A stretch of DNA of 64,000 nucleotides, taken from the NCBI RefSeq assembly GCF_001049755.1, contig NZ_CVLB01000002.1, positions 419,743 to 483,742 of the forward strand, read 5' to 3'. Position 1 is the first letter of the stretch. Each line of letters opens with the position of its first letter. Source of the stretch: Brachyspira suanatina. Its GTDB lineage: Bacteria > Spirochaetota > Brachyspiria > Brachyspirales > Brachyspiraceae. Positions 18,796-27,647 of this stretch are shown one piece after another. Below the pieces are notes generated by a model. That model was not told the DNA's origin. It was given only the letters and a program-made list of their open reading frames with translations, and ran no database searches. Made by a program: the position numbers and the translations under genes.

Positions 18796-19656
18796 ATGAG
18801 AAGTAATAAAGATTTTAATGTTTTGAATGATTATTTTGTGAGATATCTTTTTTCTGATAAAGGAAGTGAGTCTATATTATTGGATTTCATCAACTCTATA
18901 ATGCTTGATTCTGGCATGAAAACTTTTAGATCAGTAGAGATATTAACTCCATTCAATTATAAAGAGAATTACGAAGATAAAGAAACAATTGCCGATGTAA
19001 AATGTATTACCCAAAATGGTTCGGTTGTTATAATAGAAATTCAGCTTCAAGGCAATTCAAGATTTCCAGAGAGAATATTATACTATTGGGCTTCTAATTA
19101 CAGTAAACTTTTAAAACATGGAGAAAAATATGATGCCCTAACTCCAGTAATAAATATTAATCTTCTTAATTTTAATTTAGACGAAAGTAATAATATACAT
19201 TCCTGTTATATGATTTATGATACAGTTAATCAAAGACTTTTGACAGATCATTTACAGATACATATAATAGAACTTAAAAAATTTCAGTATAATTTATTAA
19301 AACCTGATTTAAATTGCTGGTTAAAGTTTTTTACTATGAAAGAGAAAGATAATAAGGAGAAAATTATGTCCGAATTAGTTAAAGAAAAAACAATAATGGA
19401 AGAAGTTCAAAGAAAATATAATAATTTCATAAAAGACAGACTTATGATGAATGAATATGATAAAAGACAAGCATATTTATATGGAAATCAAATAATGCTT
19501 GAAGAAGAAAGAAGATTAGGAATTGAAGAAGGCATAGAAAGAGGTAAAAAAGAACAGCAAATATCTATAGCTAGAAATTTAAAAAAATCAGGAATAGATA
19601 TAAAAATAATTAGTGAGAATACAGGTTTGAGCATAGAAGAAATAAAAAATTTGTGA
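18796..19656 (+). CDS. Rpn-family PD-(D/E)XK nuclease
   Basis: This 286-residue protein belongs to the recombination-promoting nuclease (Rpn, 'PD-(D/E)XK transposase') family. It starts DFNVLNDYFVRYLFSDKG; Asp67 and E81-I-Q83 (VVIIEIQ) form the nuclease core, and FPERILYYWASNYSKLL follows. The C-terminal part is charged and ends in a helix-turn-helix-like GIDIKIISENTGLSIEEIKNL. E. coli Rpn proteins cut DNA and promote RecA-independent recombination. The gene splits the ABC importer operon. A TATAAT box ends seven bases before the ATG, with no ribosome site. The array that follows repeats its last codons. Confidence 0.87.
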   Translation: MRSNKDFNVLNDYFVRYLFSDKGSESILLDFINSIMLDSGMKTFRSVEILTPFNYKENYEDKETIADVKCITQNGSVVIIEIQLQGNSRFPERILYYWASNYSKLLKHGEKYDALTPVININLLNFNLDESNNIHSCYMIYDTVNQRLLTDHLQIHIIELKKFQYNLLKPDLNCWLKFFTMKEKDNKEKIMSELVKEKTIMEEVQRKYNNFIKDRLMMNEYDKRQAYLYGNQIMLEEERRLGIEEGIERGKKEQQISIARNLKKSGIDIKIISENTGLSIEEIKNL

Positions 19657-20095
19657 GTGCCTGACATTCGATAGAATGGCAGGGCTTATTAACGAACAAA
19701 TTTTTTATAAAGGATATAAGAAATAAAAAAATTATGAACCTATTTTAAGTTTACTTAAAATAGCCTAAAAGAGAATAATTTTTTTATAAAGGATAGAAGA
19801 AGTAGAAAAACTATAATAAAAAATTTGTGAGTGCCTGACATTCGATAGAATGGCAGGACCTATTAACGAACAAATTTTTTATAAAGGATAGAAGAAATAA
19901 AAAATTTGTGAGTGCCTGACATTCGATAGAATGGCAGGGTTTATTACGAATAAATTTTTTATAAAGGATAGAAGAAATAAAAAAATTATGAGCCTATTTT
20001 AAGTTTACTTAAAATAGCCTAGAAGCGAATAATTTTTTTATAGATAAATAAAAAATAAAAAATGTGTGAGCAACAGCGAACAAGTTTTTATAAAA
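19642..20095 (+). repeat. Two-type hairpin array behind the Rpn gene
   Basis: Five units are arranged X-Y-X-X-Y, with a decayed sixth. Unit X (19642-19710, 19816-19882, 19896-19962) has an outer pair AAATTTGT/ACAAATTT and an inner stem CCTGACATTC-GATA-GAATGGCAGG. Unit Y (19721-19790, 19976-20041) has an outer pair AAAAATTAT/ATAATTTTT and an inner stem CTATTTTAAG-TTTA-CTTAAAATAG. Units are joined by TATAAAGGATAGAAGAA. The second joined X unit (X3) repeats the codons for IEEIKNL and stop, the exact end of the upstream Rpn protein. A shortened unit without its inner stem is at 20051-20092. No gene lies in this 488-base stretch. Confidence 0.85.
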
Positions 20096-20144
20096 AATAC
20101 TAGATAAAATTATTAATAATGTATTGTTATAAAAGGAGTACTTA

Positions 20145-21260
20145 ATGAATTTCAAAAACAAATTGGCTGGTATTTTGGAAAAAGAAGGATTTGTTAATAT
20201 ATTTTCTTCTTTTCTCGCTATTATTATAGGGCTGCTTCTGGGTCTTATAATACTTCTTATAAGTAATGTTCATGATGCTTTTCCCGCTTTTATGACAATA
20301 CTTTCAGGAGGATTCTCTGGAGGCTCTAGAGGAATGGGACAGGTTATATACACTGCCACACCTTTAATACTAACAGGGCTTTCGGTTGGATTCGCTTTTA
20401 AAAACGGACTTTTTAATATAGGAGCTCCCGGACAATTTATAGTAGGTGCTTATGCTGCTGTATTAGTGGCAGTAAAATGCACATTTCTTCCTCCTGCTCT
20501 ACATTGGTTCGTAGCCTTAATAGTTTCTTTTATAGCTGGAGGACTTTGGGCTTATTTACCGGGTTTTTTAAAGGCTCATTTCAATGTTAATGAAGTTATT
20601 TCAAGCATTATGATGAATTATATTGGTATGTATTTAGTTAATTATCTTGTTACACTTACAGTTTATGATATGCTTAAAAATCAGTCGCAAAATATACCTC
20701 CTTCTGCTATGATGCCTACTATGGGACTTAATGTTATATTTAGAGGCTCAAGTGCTAATGGAGGATTTTTCATTGCTGTTATCGTAGTAATAATAGTATA
20801 TATAATTCTTTCTAAAACTACATTCGGTTTCGAGCTTAAAGCATGCGGACTGAACAAAGATGCAAGTAAATATGCCGGCATCAACGAAAAAAGAAATATA
20901 GTTCTTTCTATGGTTATAGCAGGAGCTTTAGCGGGACTTGGCGGCGGACTTTTATATCTTTCTGGTGTTGGAAAGCATATAGAAGTAGTTGATATACTTG
21001 CTGAAGAAGGCTTTATGGGAATACCTATTGCATTGCTTGGACTTTCTCACCCTATAGGGATATTAATTGCTGGGCTTTTCATTGCTCATATTACTGTGGG
21101 CGGTTTTTATATGCAGATATATGATTTTACTCCTGAAATTATAGAAATGATTATATCATCTATAATATATTTCAGTGCTTTTGCTTTGCTTTTCAAATCT
21201 ATTGTTGGATTCATATCTAAAAAGCTAATCAAAAAAGAAGAAAAGAATGCTAATGAGTAA
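20145..21260 (+). CDS. Nucleoside ABC transporter permease (NupP-like)
   Basis: A BPD_transp_2 family permease of 371 residues with about nine membrane segments. It contains YTATPLILTGLSVGFAFKNG and FNIGAPGQFIVGAYA near the N-terminus, and GACGLN-like ELKACGLNKDASKYAGIN followed by AGALAGLGGGLLYLSG, the coupling region of this family. AAGGAG precedes the start. It pairs with the next gene to form the channel for nucleosides delivered by the BmpA-like proteins. Confidence 0.9.
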   Translation: MNFKNKLAGILEKEGFVNIFSSFLAIIIGLLLGLIILLISNVHDAFPAFMTILSGGFSGGSRGMGQVIYTATPLILTGLSVGFAFKNGLFNIGAPGQFIVGAYAAVLVAVKCTFLPPALHWFVALIVSFIAGGLWAYLPGFLKAHFNVNEVISSIMMNYIGMYLVNYLVTLTVYDMLKNQSQNIPPSAMMPTMGLNVIFRGSSANGGFFIAVIVVIIVYIILSKTTFGFELKACGLNKDASKYAGINEKRNIVLSMVIAGALAGLGGGLLYLSGVGKHIEVVDILAEEGFMGIPIALLGLSHPIGILIAGLFIAHITVGGFYMQIYDFTPEIIEMIISSIIYFSAFALLFKSIVGFISKKLIKKEEKNANE

Positions 21261-21291
21261 AGAATAGAAAATATAAAAGGAGATTTTTTTA

Positions 21292-22245
21292 ATGGAAACA
21301 ATTTATTTTTTAGTACAGCAGACAATGTTTTTTTCTATTCCGCTTTTACTTGTAGCATTAGGCGGAATGTTCTCTGAAAGAAGCGGAGTAGTTAATATTG
21401 CTCTTGAAGGCATAATGATAATAGGAGCTTTTGCCGGTATATTTTTCATAAGCAGATTAGGAGCCAATTTCCCTCCTATGATCACATTATTTTTAGCTAT
21501 GATTATATCGGCTTTATCAGGTCTTATATTTTCTCTTCTTCATGCTTATGCTGCTATTAGTATGAGCGCAGATCAGGTTATAAGCGGTACTGCTTTAAAT
21601 ATATTTGCCCCTGCTTTTGCTATATATGTTACAAGAGCTATTCAAGTTGTTCAGCAAATAAGTTTCGTTAATAATTTTAGAATAGAATCTGTACCTATAC
21701 TAGGAAGCATTCCAATAATAGGGGGATTATTATTTAAAAACACATACATAACAACATATATCGGATTCATAATATTAGCTTTATCTTGGTTTGTACTTTA
21801 TAAAACTAGATTCGGACTTAGACTAAGAAGCTGCGGAGAACATCCTCAGGCTGCCGATTCTGTTGGTATTAATGTTTATAAGATGCGTTATATTGGTGTT
21901 GCTATATCAGGAGCATTAGGAGGTTTAGGAGGACTAGTATTTGTTATTCCTACTTCTACAAACTTTAATGCTACTGTTGCAGGTTACGGATTTTTGGCTT
22001 TAGCAGTACTTATATTCGGACAATGGAAGCCTATGAAAATACTTTATGCGGCTTTCTTCTTTGGACTTATGAAAACATTAGCTTCTGCTTATTCAGGAAT
22101 ACCTATACTTGCAAGTCTTCCTATATCAAACAATATATACAAAATGATTCCTTATATAACAACTATAATAGTGCTTGCATTTACTTCTAAAAATTCACAG
22201 GCTCCTAAGGCATCAGGTATTCCTTATGATAAGAGTGTAAGATAA
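21292..22245 (+). CDS. Nucleoside ABC transporter permease (NupQ-like)
   Basis: The second BPD_transp_2 permease, 317 residues. It shows LLVALGGMFSERSGVVNIALEG near the N-terminus and RLRSCGEHPQAADSVGIN followed by ISGALGGLGGLVFV, the usual pattern for the smaller partner. The ribosome site AAGGAGA lies about ten bases before the ATG. It ends the operon; a terminator follows. Confidence 0.9.
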   Translation: METIYFLVQQTMFFSIPLLLVALGGMFSERSGVVNIALEGIMIIGAFAGIFFISRLGANFPPMITLFLAMIISALSGLIFSLLHAYAAISMSADQVISGTALNIFAPAFAIYVTRAIQVVQQISFVNNFRIESVPILGSIPIIGGLLFKNTYITTYIGFIILALSWFVLYKTRFGLRLRSCGEHPQAADSVGINVYKMRYIGVAISGALGGLGGLVFVIPTSTNFNATVAGYGFLALAVLIFGQWKPMKILYAAFFFGLMKTLASAYSGIPILASLPISNNIYKMIPYITTIIVLAFTSKNSQAPKASGIPYDKSVR

Positions 22246-22265
22246 AATCTATAATTACCGCATAT

Positions 22266-22300
22266 AAAAAGCTGAGAGTTTTTAAGGCTCTCGGCTTTAT
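22266..22300 (+). terminator. Terminator of the nucleoside importer operon
   Basis: AAGCTGAGAG and CTCTCGGCTT form a stem followed by TATTTATT. Confidence 0.75.
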
Positions 22301-22310
22301 TTATTATAAG

Positions 22311-22760
22311 CCCAACGCACGGTTAATACTCTTTATTATAAATAAAATTCTATTAATTTAATAATCATATATATTTATAATTTTATTTTTCGTGCGGTAA
22401 ATATACAGCAAATTTAAAAAAATCTTGGGTGGACAGCTAAAATAACAGTGAAAACAAAAAAGAAAAATAATACAAAAATATCAAAAATAAACTATAAGCC
22501 TATAGGGCGGGCAAATGTAATTAAATTTTAAAGCTTAATTTACATACCCCGCCCTTTATACCTTACAACTAACTTTTGAATTTTAATATTAAATATCTTT
22601 ATAGTTTAATTAGAAATTTCAGCACCCACCCAAGCGTTAAATATATTTTTAACTTATTTAAACGCACGATTAACGAAATTTAAAATATAATAAAATTTGA
22701 ATCATAAATAAATATATATTCTTAGCTTCACTCTGCGTGCGATAAAAAATCATAGTTGAA
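22311..22760. repeat. Nested palindromic intergenic element, copy C (double)
   Basis: Most of the 705 bases without a gene is a head-to-tail pair of partial elements. The first gives AACGCACGGTTAA at 22314, CGTGCGGTAA at 22391, CTTGGGTGG at 22424 and AGGGCGGGC at 22504. The second gives CCCCGCCCT at 22547, CACCCACCCAAGCG at 22623, AACGCACGATTAA at 22661 and CTGCGTGCGATAA at 22733. The two outer arms at 22504 and 22547 enclose an AT-rich hairpin and form one large palindrome. Confidence 0.82.
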
Positions 22761-22884
22761 AATATAACTATATTCAAAATACTAAAATATCTATAATATA
22801 TTGCCTCTTCTAAATCTATTAATAAATAGTTGTTTATTTTTTGTTAGTATGACAATATATTTTGTTTTATTGTATTAAAAAATA

Positions 22885-22912
22885 TTGACTTTACATTTTA
22901 TTTAAATATACT
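22885..22912 (+). promoter_or_regulatory. Promoter of the 90-residue protein gene
   Basis: TTGACT and TATACT are spaced by 16 bases, about 40 bases before the start codon. Confidence 0.6.
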
Positions 22913-22950
22913 ATTAATTATGTATAATTTTTATAAATGGATGTAAAGAT

Positions 22951-23223
22951 ATGGCTAATTGTGAAGAATTAAATAACTTAATAGAAAACATAGATTATCA
23001 AATATTATTAGATAATGCTTTAAAAATAAATGAATTGTTAGAAGATGATATTGTATTAGATGATATGATGAGTGAAAATTTATTTGTTTACTCTTTTGAA
23101 TTATTGGAAATGATAAAATCAGATCCTAAATCTTATCAAATATCAGATATAGACAATGATGAAAAAATCAAAGCAATATCTAGTATTATAAGAAAAATGG
23201 AATTATCTTTTATAGAATTCTAA
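22951..23223 (+). CDS. Small acidic hypothetical protein
   Basis: I do not recognise this 90-residue protein. It is acidic, rich in Asp, Glu, Ile and Leu, and appears fully helical, with no signal or membrane segment and no Cys/His cluster. It has a good promoter and a weak ribosome site (GGATG), so it is probably a real gene. It ends two bases from the 3' end of the convergent glycosyltransferase. Confidence 0.65.
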   Translation: MANCEELNNLIENIDYQILLDNALKINELLEDDIVLDDMMSENLFVYSFELLEMIKSDPKSYQISDIDNDEKIKAISSIIRKMELSFIEF

Positions 23224-23225
23224 TT

Positions 23226-25019
23226 TTATTTTTTTATAAATCCTGTTATAAAACCTTTTATAAAAAATACACCATAAGTAAGATGCGATAAAAATATACC
23301 TACAGCCTTACAAAAACCCTTTATAGGCGATAATGTACTAACCCAGCTTCCAATCAAACATAATACATAAAAACTATGAGGAAATAATAATAAAGCTAAA
23401 AATATATTTTTATTAATAGCTGGAATATAATTATTTAAAACTTGGGGTAAATTAAAATATAAAGCAAAAGGCACAAAAATTGTATAAAGTAAGAATATTG
23501 AAGGAATGAAATATGATAAACTTAAAGAGTTGCCTCCAAATCTTTTAACAAAATATCCCCTATGCCAAGCATAACTTTTTAACTGCTTGAAATGTCCGAA
23601 GAATAAATCCCTTCTATGATGATAAACTAATGCCTCAGGAGTATATAATATTTTTTCATTTTCTTTCATGATGTTATTGCAAAGAATAGTATCTTCACCA
23701 GGCCAATACTCACTGTCAAAACCTCCTACCCTATCATAAAGCTCTCTTGTAATAATAAAATTGCAGCTAGGATAGTCGTTAACATACTGAACTTTGTCTG
23801 GGATATATCTAGCCTTATGCTTTCCGCTCATAAGTGTTGAACTGTAAATGAGTCCGCTTATCTGTTTTGAAAAATTGTCCTTAGGTGTATTTATAGCAGG
23901 ACCGCCTAAAGCAGAAATTTTTGTGCTCTCCATAGCCCTCAATGCATTTAAAAGCCAATCTTTTTCAGGATATGTATCATCATCTAAAAATGCTAATATA
24001 TTACCATTAGATTTTTTTACTCCTATAGCTCTTTTTATTGCAGGAGGAAGTTCTCCTGTTTCTATTATTCTTATTCTGCTGTCTTTAAATAATTCTATAT
24101 CAATTTCATCTTCTGTATATTTGTCTGGAAGTATTATCACTTCAAAGTTTGTATATATCTGTTCAAGTAAATATTCTGTTTCTTCTTTTATATAATCATT
24201 GATTTTTTTTAAAGGTATTATAATACTTACAAGCGGTTTTTCTTTTAACTCGCAAAATAAATCTTTATAAAAATGAACAATATTAAGCCTATAAAATATC
24301 GCTAATGTATCAATGAATGTTCTCCAAAGAATAGGAAATCTAATAAATCCAAAATGCCTATTAGGATTAACTATAACAGGAGCAGATACTATTTTTTTAT
24401 CATTAGAATTGCAAGCCACTAATACTTCTAAATCATAAGCAAAAGCCTTAACTAATATTCTAGGAAAAATATTTATAATGGCATCTCTTTTAAAAAGTTT
24501 TAATCCTGTTTGAGTATCCTGTATTGGAAGATGAAAAAATACCTTCACAAACATAAAATATATAAAAGATATTAATTTTCTTATATTAGAATAATTAACT
24601 ATAGAATCTTTATGCCTTTTAGAGCCTATAACAACATCAGCATTTTCTTTTTGCATAATAACAAAGAAATTTTCTAATTGAGAAGGATCTATTTCCATAT
24701 CTCCATCACAAAATATTATATATTCACCGCTTGACATTTCGCATGCTCTTTTTAAAGCATGTCCCTTGCCTTGATTTTCTCTTGCATAAATACCTATTAT
24801 ATTTTTTAAATTTTTATTAGTATTATTATTTTGAAAGTTATCACATAATTTTTTTATTTCTTCTTTTGAATTATCGCTGCTTCCATCATCAGAAATAATT
24901 ATTTCAAAATTCATAAAAAAAGGAGAAACTTTTTCTATAAGTATATTAATATTTTTTTCTATTGTTTTTTCTATATTATATACAGGAACCAATATAGATA
25001 CTAATTCATTTATTTTCAT
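23226..25019 (-). CDS. Tandem family-2 glycosyltransferase, membrane-anchored
   Basis: Two GT-A domains are fused in 597 residues. The first (about 1-245) begins VSILVPVYNIEKTI, has SDDGSSDNS and FCDGDMEIDPSQ (DxD), and resembles polyprenyl-phosphate sugar transferases with DTQTGLKLFKRDA. The second (about 260-500) has PLVSIIIPL, FLDDDTYPEKDW, GGPAI, GGFDSEYWPGEDT and YHHRRD, the acceptor end of GT2 enzymes. About three membrane segments close the protein. A role in lipid-linked surface glycan synthesis is likely; donor and acceptor are unknown. It is preceded by no other glycan gene. Confidence 0.88.
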   Translation of the reverse strand: MKINELVSILVPVYNIEKTIEKNINILIEKVSPFFMNFEIIISDDGSSDNSKEEIKKLCDNFQNNNTNKNLKNIIGIYARENQGKGHALKRACEMSSGEYIIFCDGDMEIDPSQLENFFVIMQKENADVVIGSKRHKDSIVNYSNIRKLISFIYFMFVKVFFHLPIQDTQTGLKLFKRDAIINIFPRILVKAFAYDLEVLVACNSNDKKIVSAPVIVNPNRHFGFIRFPILWRTFIDTLAIFYRLNIVHFYKDLFCELKEKPLVSIIIPLKKINDYIKEETEYLLEQIYTNFEVIILPDKYTEDEIDIELFKDSRIRIIETGELPPAIKRAIGVKKSNGNILAFLDDDTYPEKDWLLNALRAMESTKISALGGPAINTPKDNFSKQISGLIYSSTLMSGKHKARYIPDKVQYVNDYPSCNFIITRELYDRVGGFDSEYWPGEDTILCNNIMKENEKILYTPEALVYHHRRDLFFGHFKQLKSYAWHRGYFVKRFGGNSLSLSYFIPSIFLLYTIFVPFALYFNLPQVLNNYIPAINKNIFLALLLFPHSFYVLCLIGSWVSTLSPIKGFCKAVGIFLSHLTYGVFFIKGFITGFIKK

Positions 25020-25125
25020 AATTTACATTTCAGTCAAAATTTTTTATATTTGTTTATACTTAAGAATTAAAGATTATTATACAAAAAGTATTAATCAAAG
25101 TCAAATTTAATAATGCTTTATAAAA

Positions 25126-25638
25126 TTAAGGTATATTTATTATTGTAGGATCGGTATCTTTTTTCTCAACTGTCCAATCTTCCTCATTATTAGGATCCAT
25201 CTCAGCTATTTTTTCAAGTCCCATACATATATATGTACCTTTAGCTGTTACTGCAACTTTATCATCATTAAGAAGTATATAACCTTCGCCTTCAAATATT
25301 CTGCCGTCTCCGGAAGTGATTTTTCCTATTATTCTGATTTCTTCATTAATAGGTACAGGTCTTTTATATTTTGTTGTAAGTGTCATAGTAACACCCCATT
25401 TATCTTCTCCTGTATAAGGCATCATAGCTCTTCCTATAGTTTCATCTAATATAGCAGCAAGTATACCGCCATGAACTCTTGATGGATAACCTTGATGCAC
25501 ATCTTTAAAAGTTACCAAAGCACATAATGATTTATCTTCTAATTCATAAAATTCAGCTTTCAAACTTAAATCATTTTTAAAACCGCATACTAAACACATT
25601 CTTGAATTGTTTTGTTTATTTAATACTTTTAATTCCAT
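25126..25638 (-). CDS. PaaI-like hotdog-fold thioesterase
   Basis: This 170-residue protein matches the PaaI/4HBT acyl-CoA thioesterase fold. HQGYPSRVHGGILAAILDETIGRAM contains the conserved HGG and the acidic residue of the active site, and TKYKRPVPINEEIRI gives the following strand. CXXC-like CLVCGF near the N-terminus (residues 15-20) is also seen in this subgroup. Substrate is unknown. The C-terminal 20 residues after CMGLEK are polar and lie outside the fold. It has a CTCC-type (GGAG) ribosome site. Confidence 0.85.
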   Translation of the reverse strand: MELKVLNKQNNSRMCLVCGFKNDLSLKAEFYELEDKSLCALVTFKDVHQGYPSRVHGGILAAILDETIGRAMMPYTGEDKWGVTMTLTTKYKRPVPINEEIRIIGKITSGDGRIFEGEGYILLNDDKVAVTAKGTYICMGLEKIAEMDPNNEEDWTVEKKDTDPTIINIP

Positions 25639-25790
25639 ATATAAAACTCCTATTATTGCTTATAGAATAGATAAACTCACTTACATTATCTGCAAAAACT
25701 ATCATACATATTAATGCTTTTTATATAAAAAAACAATATTACTTATTAGTTTATTTATAGTTTTTATACTATAAAACCATTTTTGATTAG

Positions 25791-25819
25791 TTGACAAAAA
25801 TGTAAATTAAATTTAATAT
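25791..25819 (+). promoter_or_regulatory. Promoter of the ytxH-like gene
   Basis: TTGACA and TAATAT are separated by 17 bases. A very strong AGGAGGA ribosome site follows at 25841-25847. Confidence 0.7.
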
Positions 25820-25853
25820 TAAAGCTAAGTTATGTAACTAGGAGGATATTATT

Positions 25854-26120
25854 ATGTCTAAAGAAGTATCAGGTATGTTTTCATTTTTACTAGGCTTATC
25901 AGCTGGTTTAGCATTAGGTGTACTATTTGCTCCAAAAGCAGGTGAAGAAACAAGAGAAGATATCAAAGAAACTATGGACAATATCAAATATAAAGTAGAT
26001 GATATTTATCATAGAAGCGTATTAAAAACTTCAGAATTAGTTGAAAAAGGAAAAGAAAGAACTAATGATTTCTTTGAAAAAAGAAAGAAAAAATCTTCTG
26101 AAGAAACTGTTGAAGAATAA
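25854..26120 (+). CDS. YtxH-domain protein
   Basis: The 88-residue protein has an N-terminal membrane segment with the YtxH pattern FLLGLSAGLALGVLFAPKAGEETRE, then a charged helical tail. Homologues in Firmicutes are general-stress membrane proteins of unknown mechanism. The strong ribosome site suggests high expression. The partner gene starts eight bases later. Confidence 0.85.
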   Translation: MSKEVSGMFSFLLGLSAGLALGVLFAPKAGEETREDIKETMDNIKYKVDDIYHRSVLKTSELVEKGKERTNDFFEKRKKKSSEETVEE

Positions 26121-26128
26121 TAATTAGC

Positions 26129-26536
26129 ATGCAAGATATTACATTTCAAATTAATGTTATAGCTATATCTTTAGCTTTCATAGCTATTTCTATATTGATA
26201 TTAGTATTAGCTATATTTTTTGTTTTACTTGCAGGTTATTTTAGATTTACTAATAGGTTCGATAGAATACTTGCAAATATCGAATCTATTAGTGAAAAAA
26301 TAGGAAGCATCACTGATACAGTTAATGATGAAGCTAATAAAGTAAAAGTAACATTAGACAGCATACATGATTCTTTTAATAGTTTATCTAATAGTATTAA
26401 TAATTTCAGTTCTATAACTACAGATATATCTAATAATTTTAGTATTATTAATATATTTAAGTCTATATTTGCCTTATTCACTGGTAAAAATAGAAAAAAA
26501 GATGATTTCACAGAAAATGATGATGATGATTTTTGA
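26129..26536 (+). CDS. DUF948-like membrane/coiled-coil protein
   Basis: One membrane segment (about residues 8-36) is followed by an amphipathic helical region with regular Ile/Ser/Asn heptads (IESISEKIGSITDTVND and so on), then an acidic tail DDDDF. This architecture and its place after a YtxH gene match DUF948 proteins, which pair with YtxH in other bacteria. The function is unknown. Confidence 0.7.
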   Translation: MQDITFQINVIAISLAFIAISILILVLAIFFVLLAGYFRFTNRFDRILANIESISEKIGSITDTVNDEANKVKVTLDSIHDSFNSLSNSINNFSSITTDISNNFSIINIFKSIFALFTGKNRKKDDFTENDDDDF

Positions 26537-26561
26537 TTTATAATTTAGGAATTGTTTAGTT

Positions 26562-27632
26562 ATGATAAAAAAAATATTTTTTTCAATCTTTTGTATAATT
26601 TTATTTTCTTCTTTTTTATATTCACAGGATACAAATTGGGTAATTAGAATAAGAGACAGCGAAGGAAATATCAAAAAACTTATAACTGTTGAGGAAGCAT
26701 TATCTGAAATATCTAATCTTACCATTTTAAGAGGAGCTCCAGAAGAGGCTGTTAATACTCTGCTTACTAATGAATTGCAATTATGGCAGTTTGCCTCACA
26801 GATCATAGAACAAGAAGTACTATACTTAAAAGCTGTTGAAGAAGGATATGATAAAGATGAAGAGATATTAAAATTAATAGCAAAAGAAAGAGATAATCAA
26901 TTATCTCAGATTTATATGCAAAGTAAAGTATCTGATAATTTTGCTGTAGTAACAGATGCTGAAAAAAGAAAATTCTTCAATGATAACATATCAAGAATAA
27001 GAGCTGCTGTAGGTCCTAATGTAAGATATGAACAGGTTGCTATGGAAATAGAAACAACAATTCTTCAAGAGCGTATGAGAAATGAATATGACAAAATTAT
27101 AGAAATGGGAAAAAGTAAATATAATTTGAAATATTCAGCTGATACAGATCCTTGCATTACTATAGAAGATCAAACCGTACCTTTGTCAGAATTTAATGAT
27201 ATGTTTGAAGAATCTATAAAACAAGCAGGAGCTAATATACCGGCAGCTTTGAGATTACAGGCAAAAGAAGGAATGTTTAAAGCTTTTGTTGCAAGAGAAA
27301 TTATGATGTATGAAGCTAAAAAGGAAGGATTTTATGATACTCCTCAAGCTAAAGCCATAGAAAATTTCTTAACTAGAAGTGCTGTTACTTCACATTATAT
27401 AGATAAAACTATAAGATCTACTATACCTACTCCTACAGAAGAAGAAATTAATCTTGCTTATGAAAGATATGGTAAAATGTATAATATAGATTCTTTGCCT
27501 TATGCAGATGCCCAAAAGGCATTGGCCAGTTTAGTGGTTGAAGCTAAAACTCAGCAAAAATATCAAATATTAGTTACAGATCTAAGATACAGATACAATA
27601 TAGAAAAAAATATTGATTTATTAAAGAAGTGA
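26562..27632 (+). CDS. SurA/PpiC-like periplasmic chaperone candidate
   Basis: The protein (356 residues) has a clear signal peptide ending near FLYSQD (about residue 22). It is mostly helical, with NELQLWQFASQIIEQEVLYLKAVEEG resembling the SurA N-terminal domain, and a second related part with AFVAREIMMYEAKKEGFYD. No parvulin isomerase motif is evident. I infer a periplasmic chaperone acting on outer-membrane proteins, supported by the barrel-like protein encoded 15 bases downstream. Confidence 0.6.
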   Translation: MIKKIFFSIFCIILFSSFLYSQDTNWVIRIRDSEGNIKKLITVEEALSEISNLTILRGAPEEAVNTLLTNELQLWQFASQIIEQEVLYLKAVEEGYDKDEEILKLIAKERDNQLSQIYMQSKVSDNFAVVTDAEKRKFFNDNISRIRAAVGPNVRYEQVAMEIETTILQERMRNEYDKIIEMGKSKYNLKYSADTDPCITIEDQTVPLSEFNDMFEESIKQAGANIPAALRLQAKEGMFKAFVAREIMMYEAKKEGFYDTPQAKAIENFLTRSAVTSHYIDKTIRSTIPTPTEEEINLAYERYGKMYNIDSLPYADAQKALASLVVEAKTQQKYQILVTDLRYRYNIEKNIDLLKK

Positions 27633-27647
27633 TTATTAACTAATATT

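Noticed and set aside
18796-19656. Rpn gene as part of a full insertion sequence
   Set aside because: No terminal inverted repeats or target duplication could be found around the gene by eye; the repeats lie only on its 3' side.
19646-20095. Repeat array as a CRISPR
   Set aside because: Units are two hairpin types joined directly, with no unique spacers of constant length and no cas genes.
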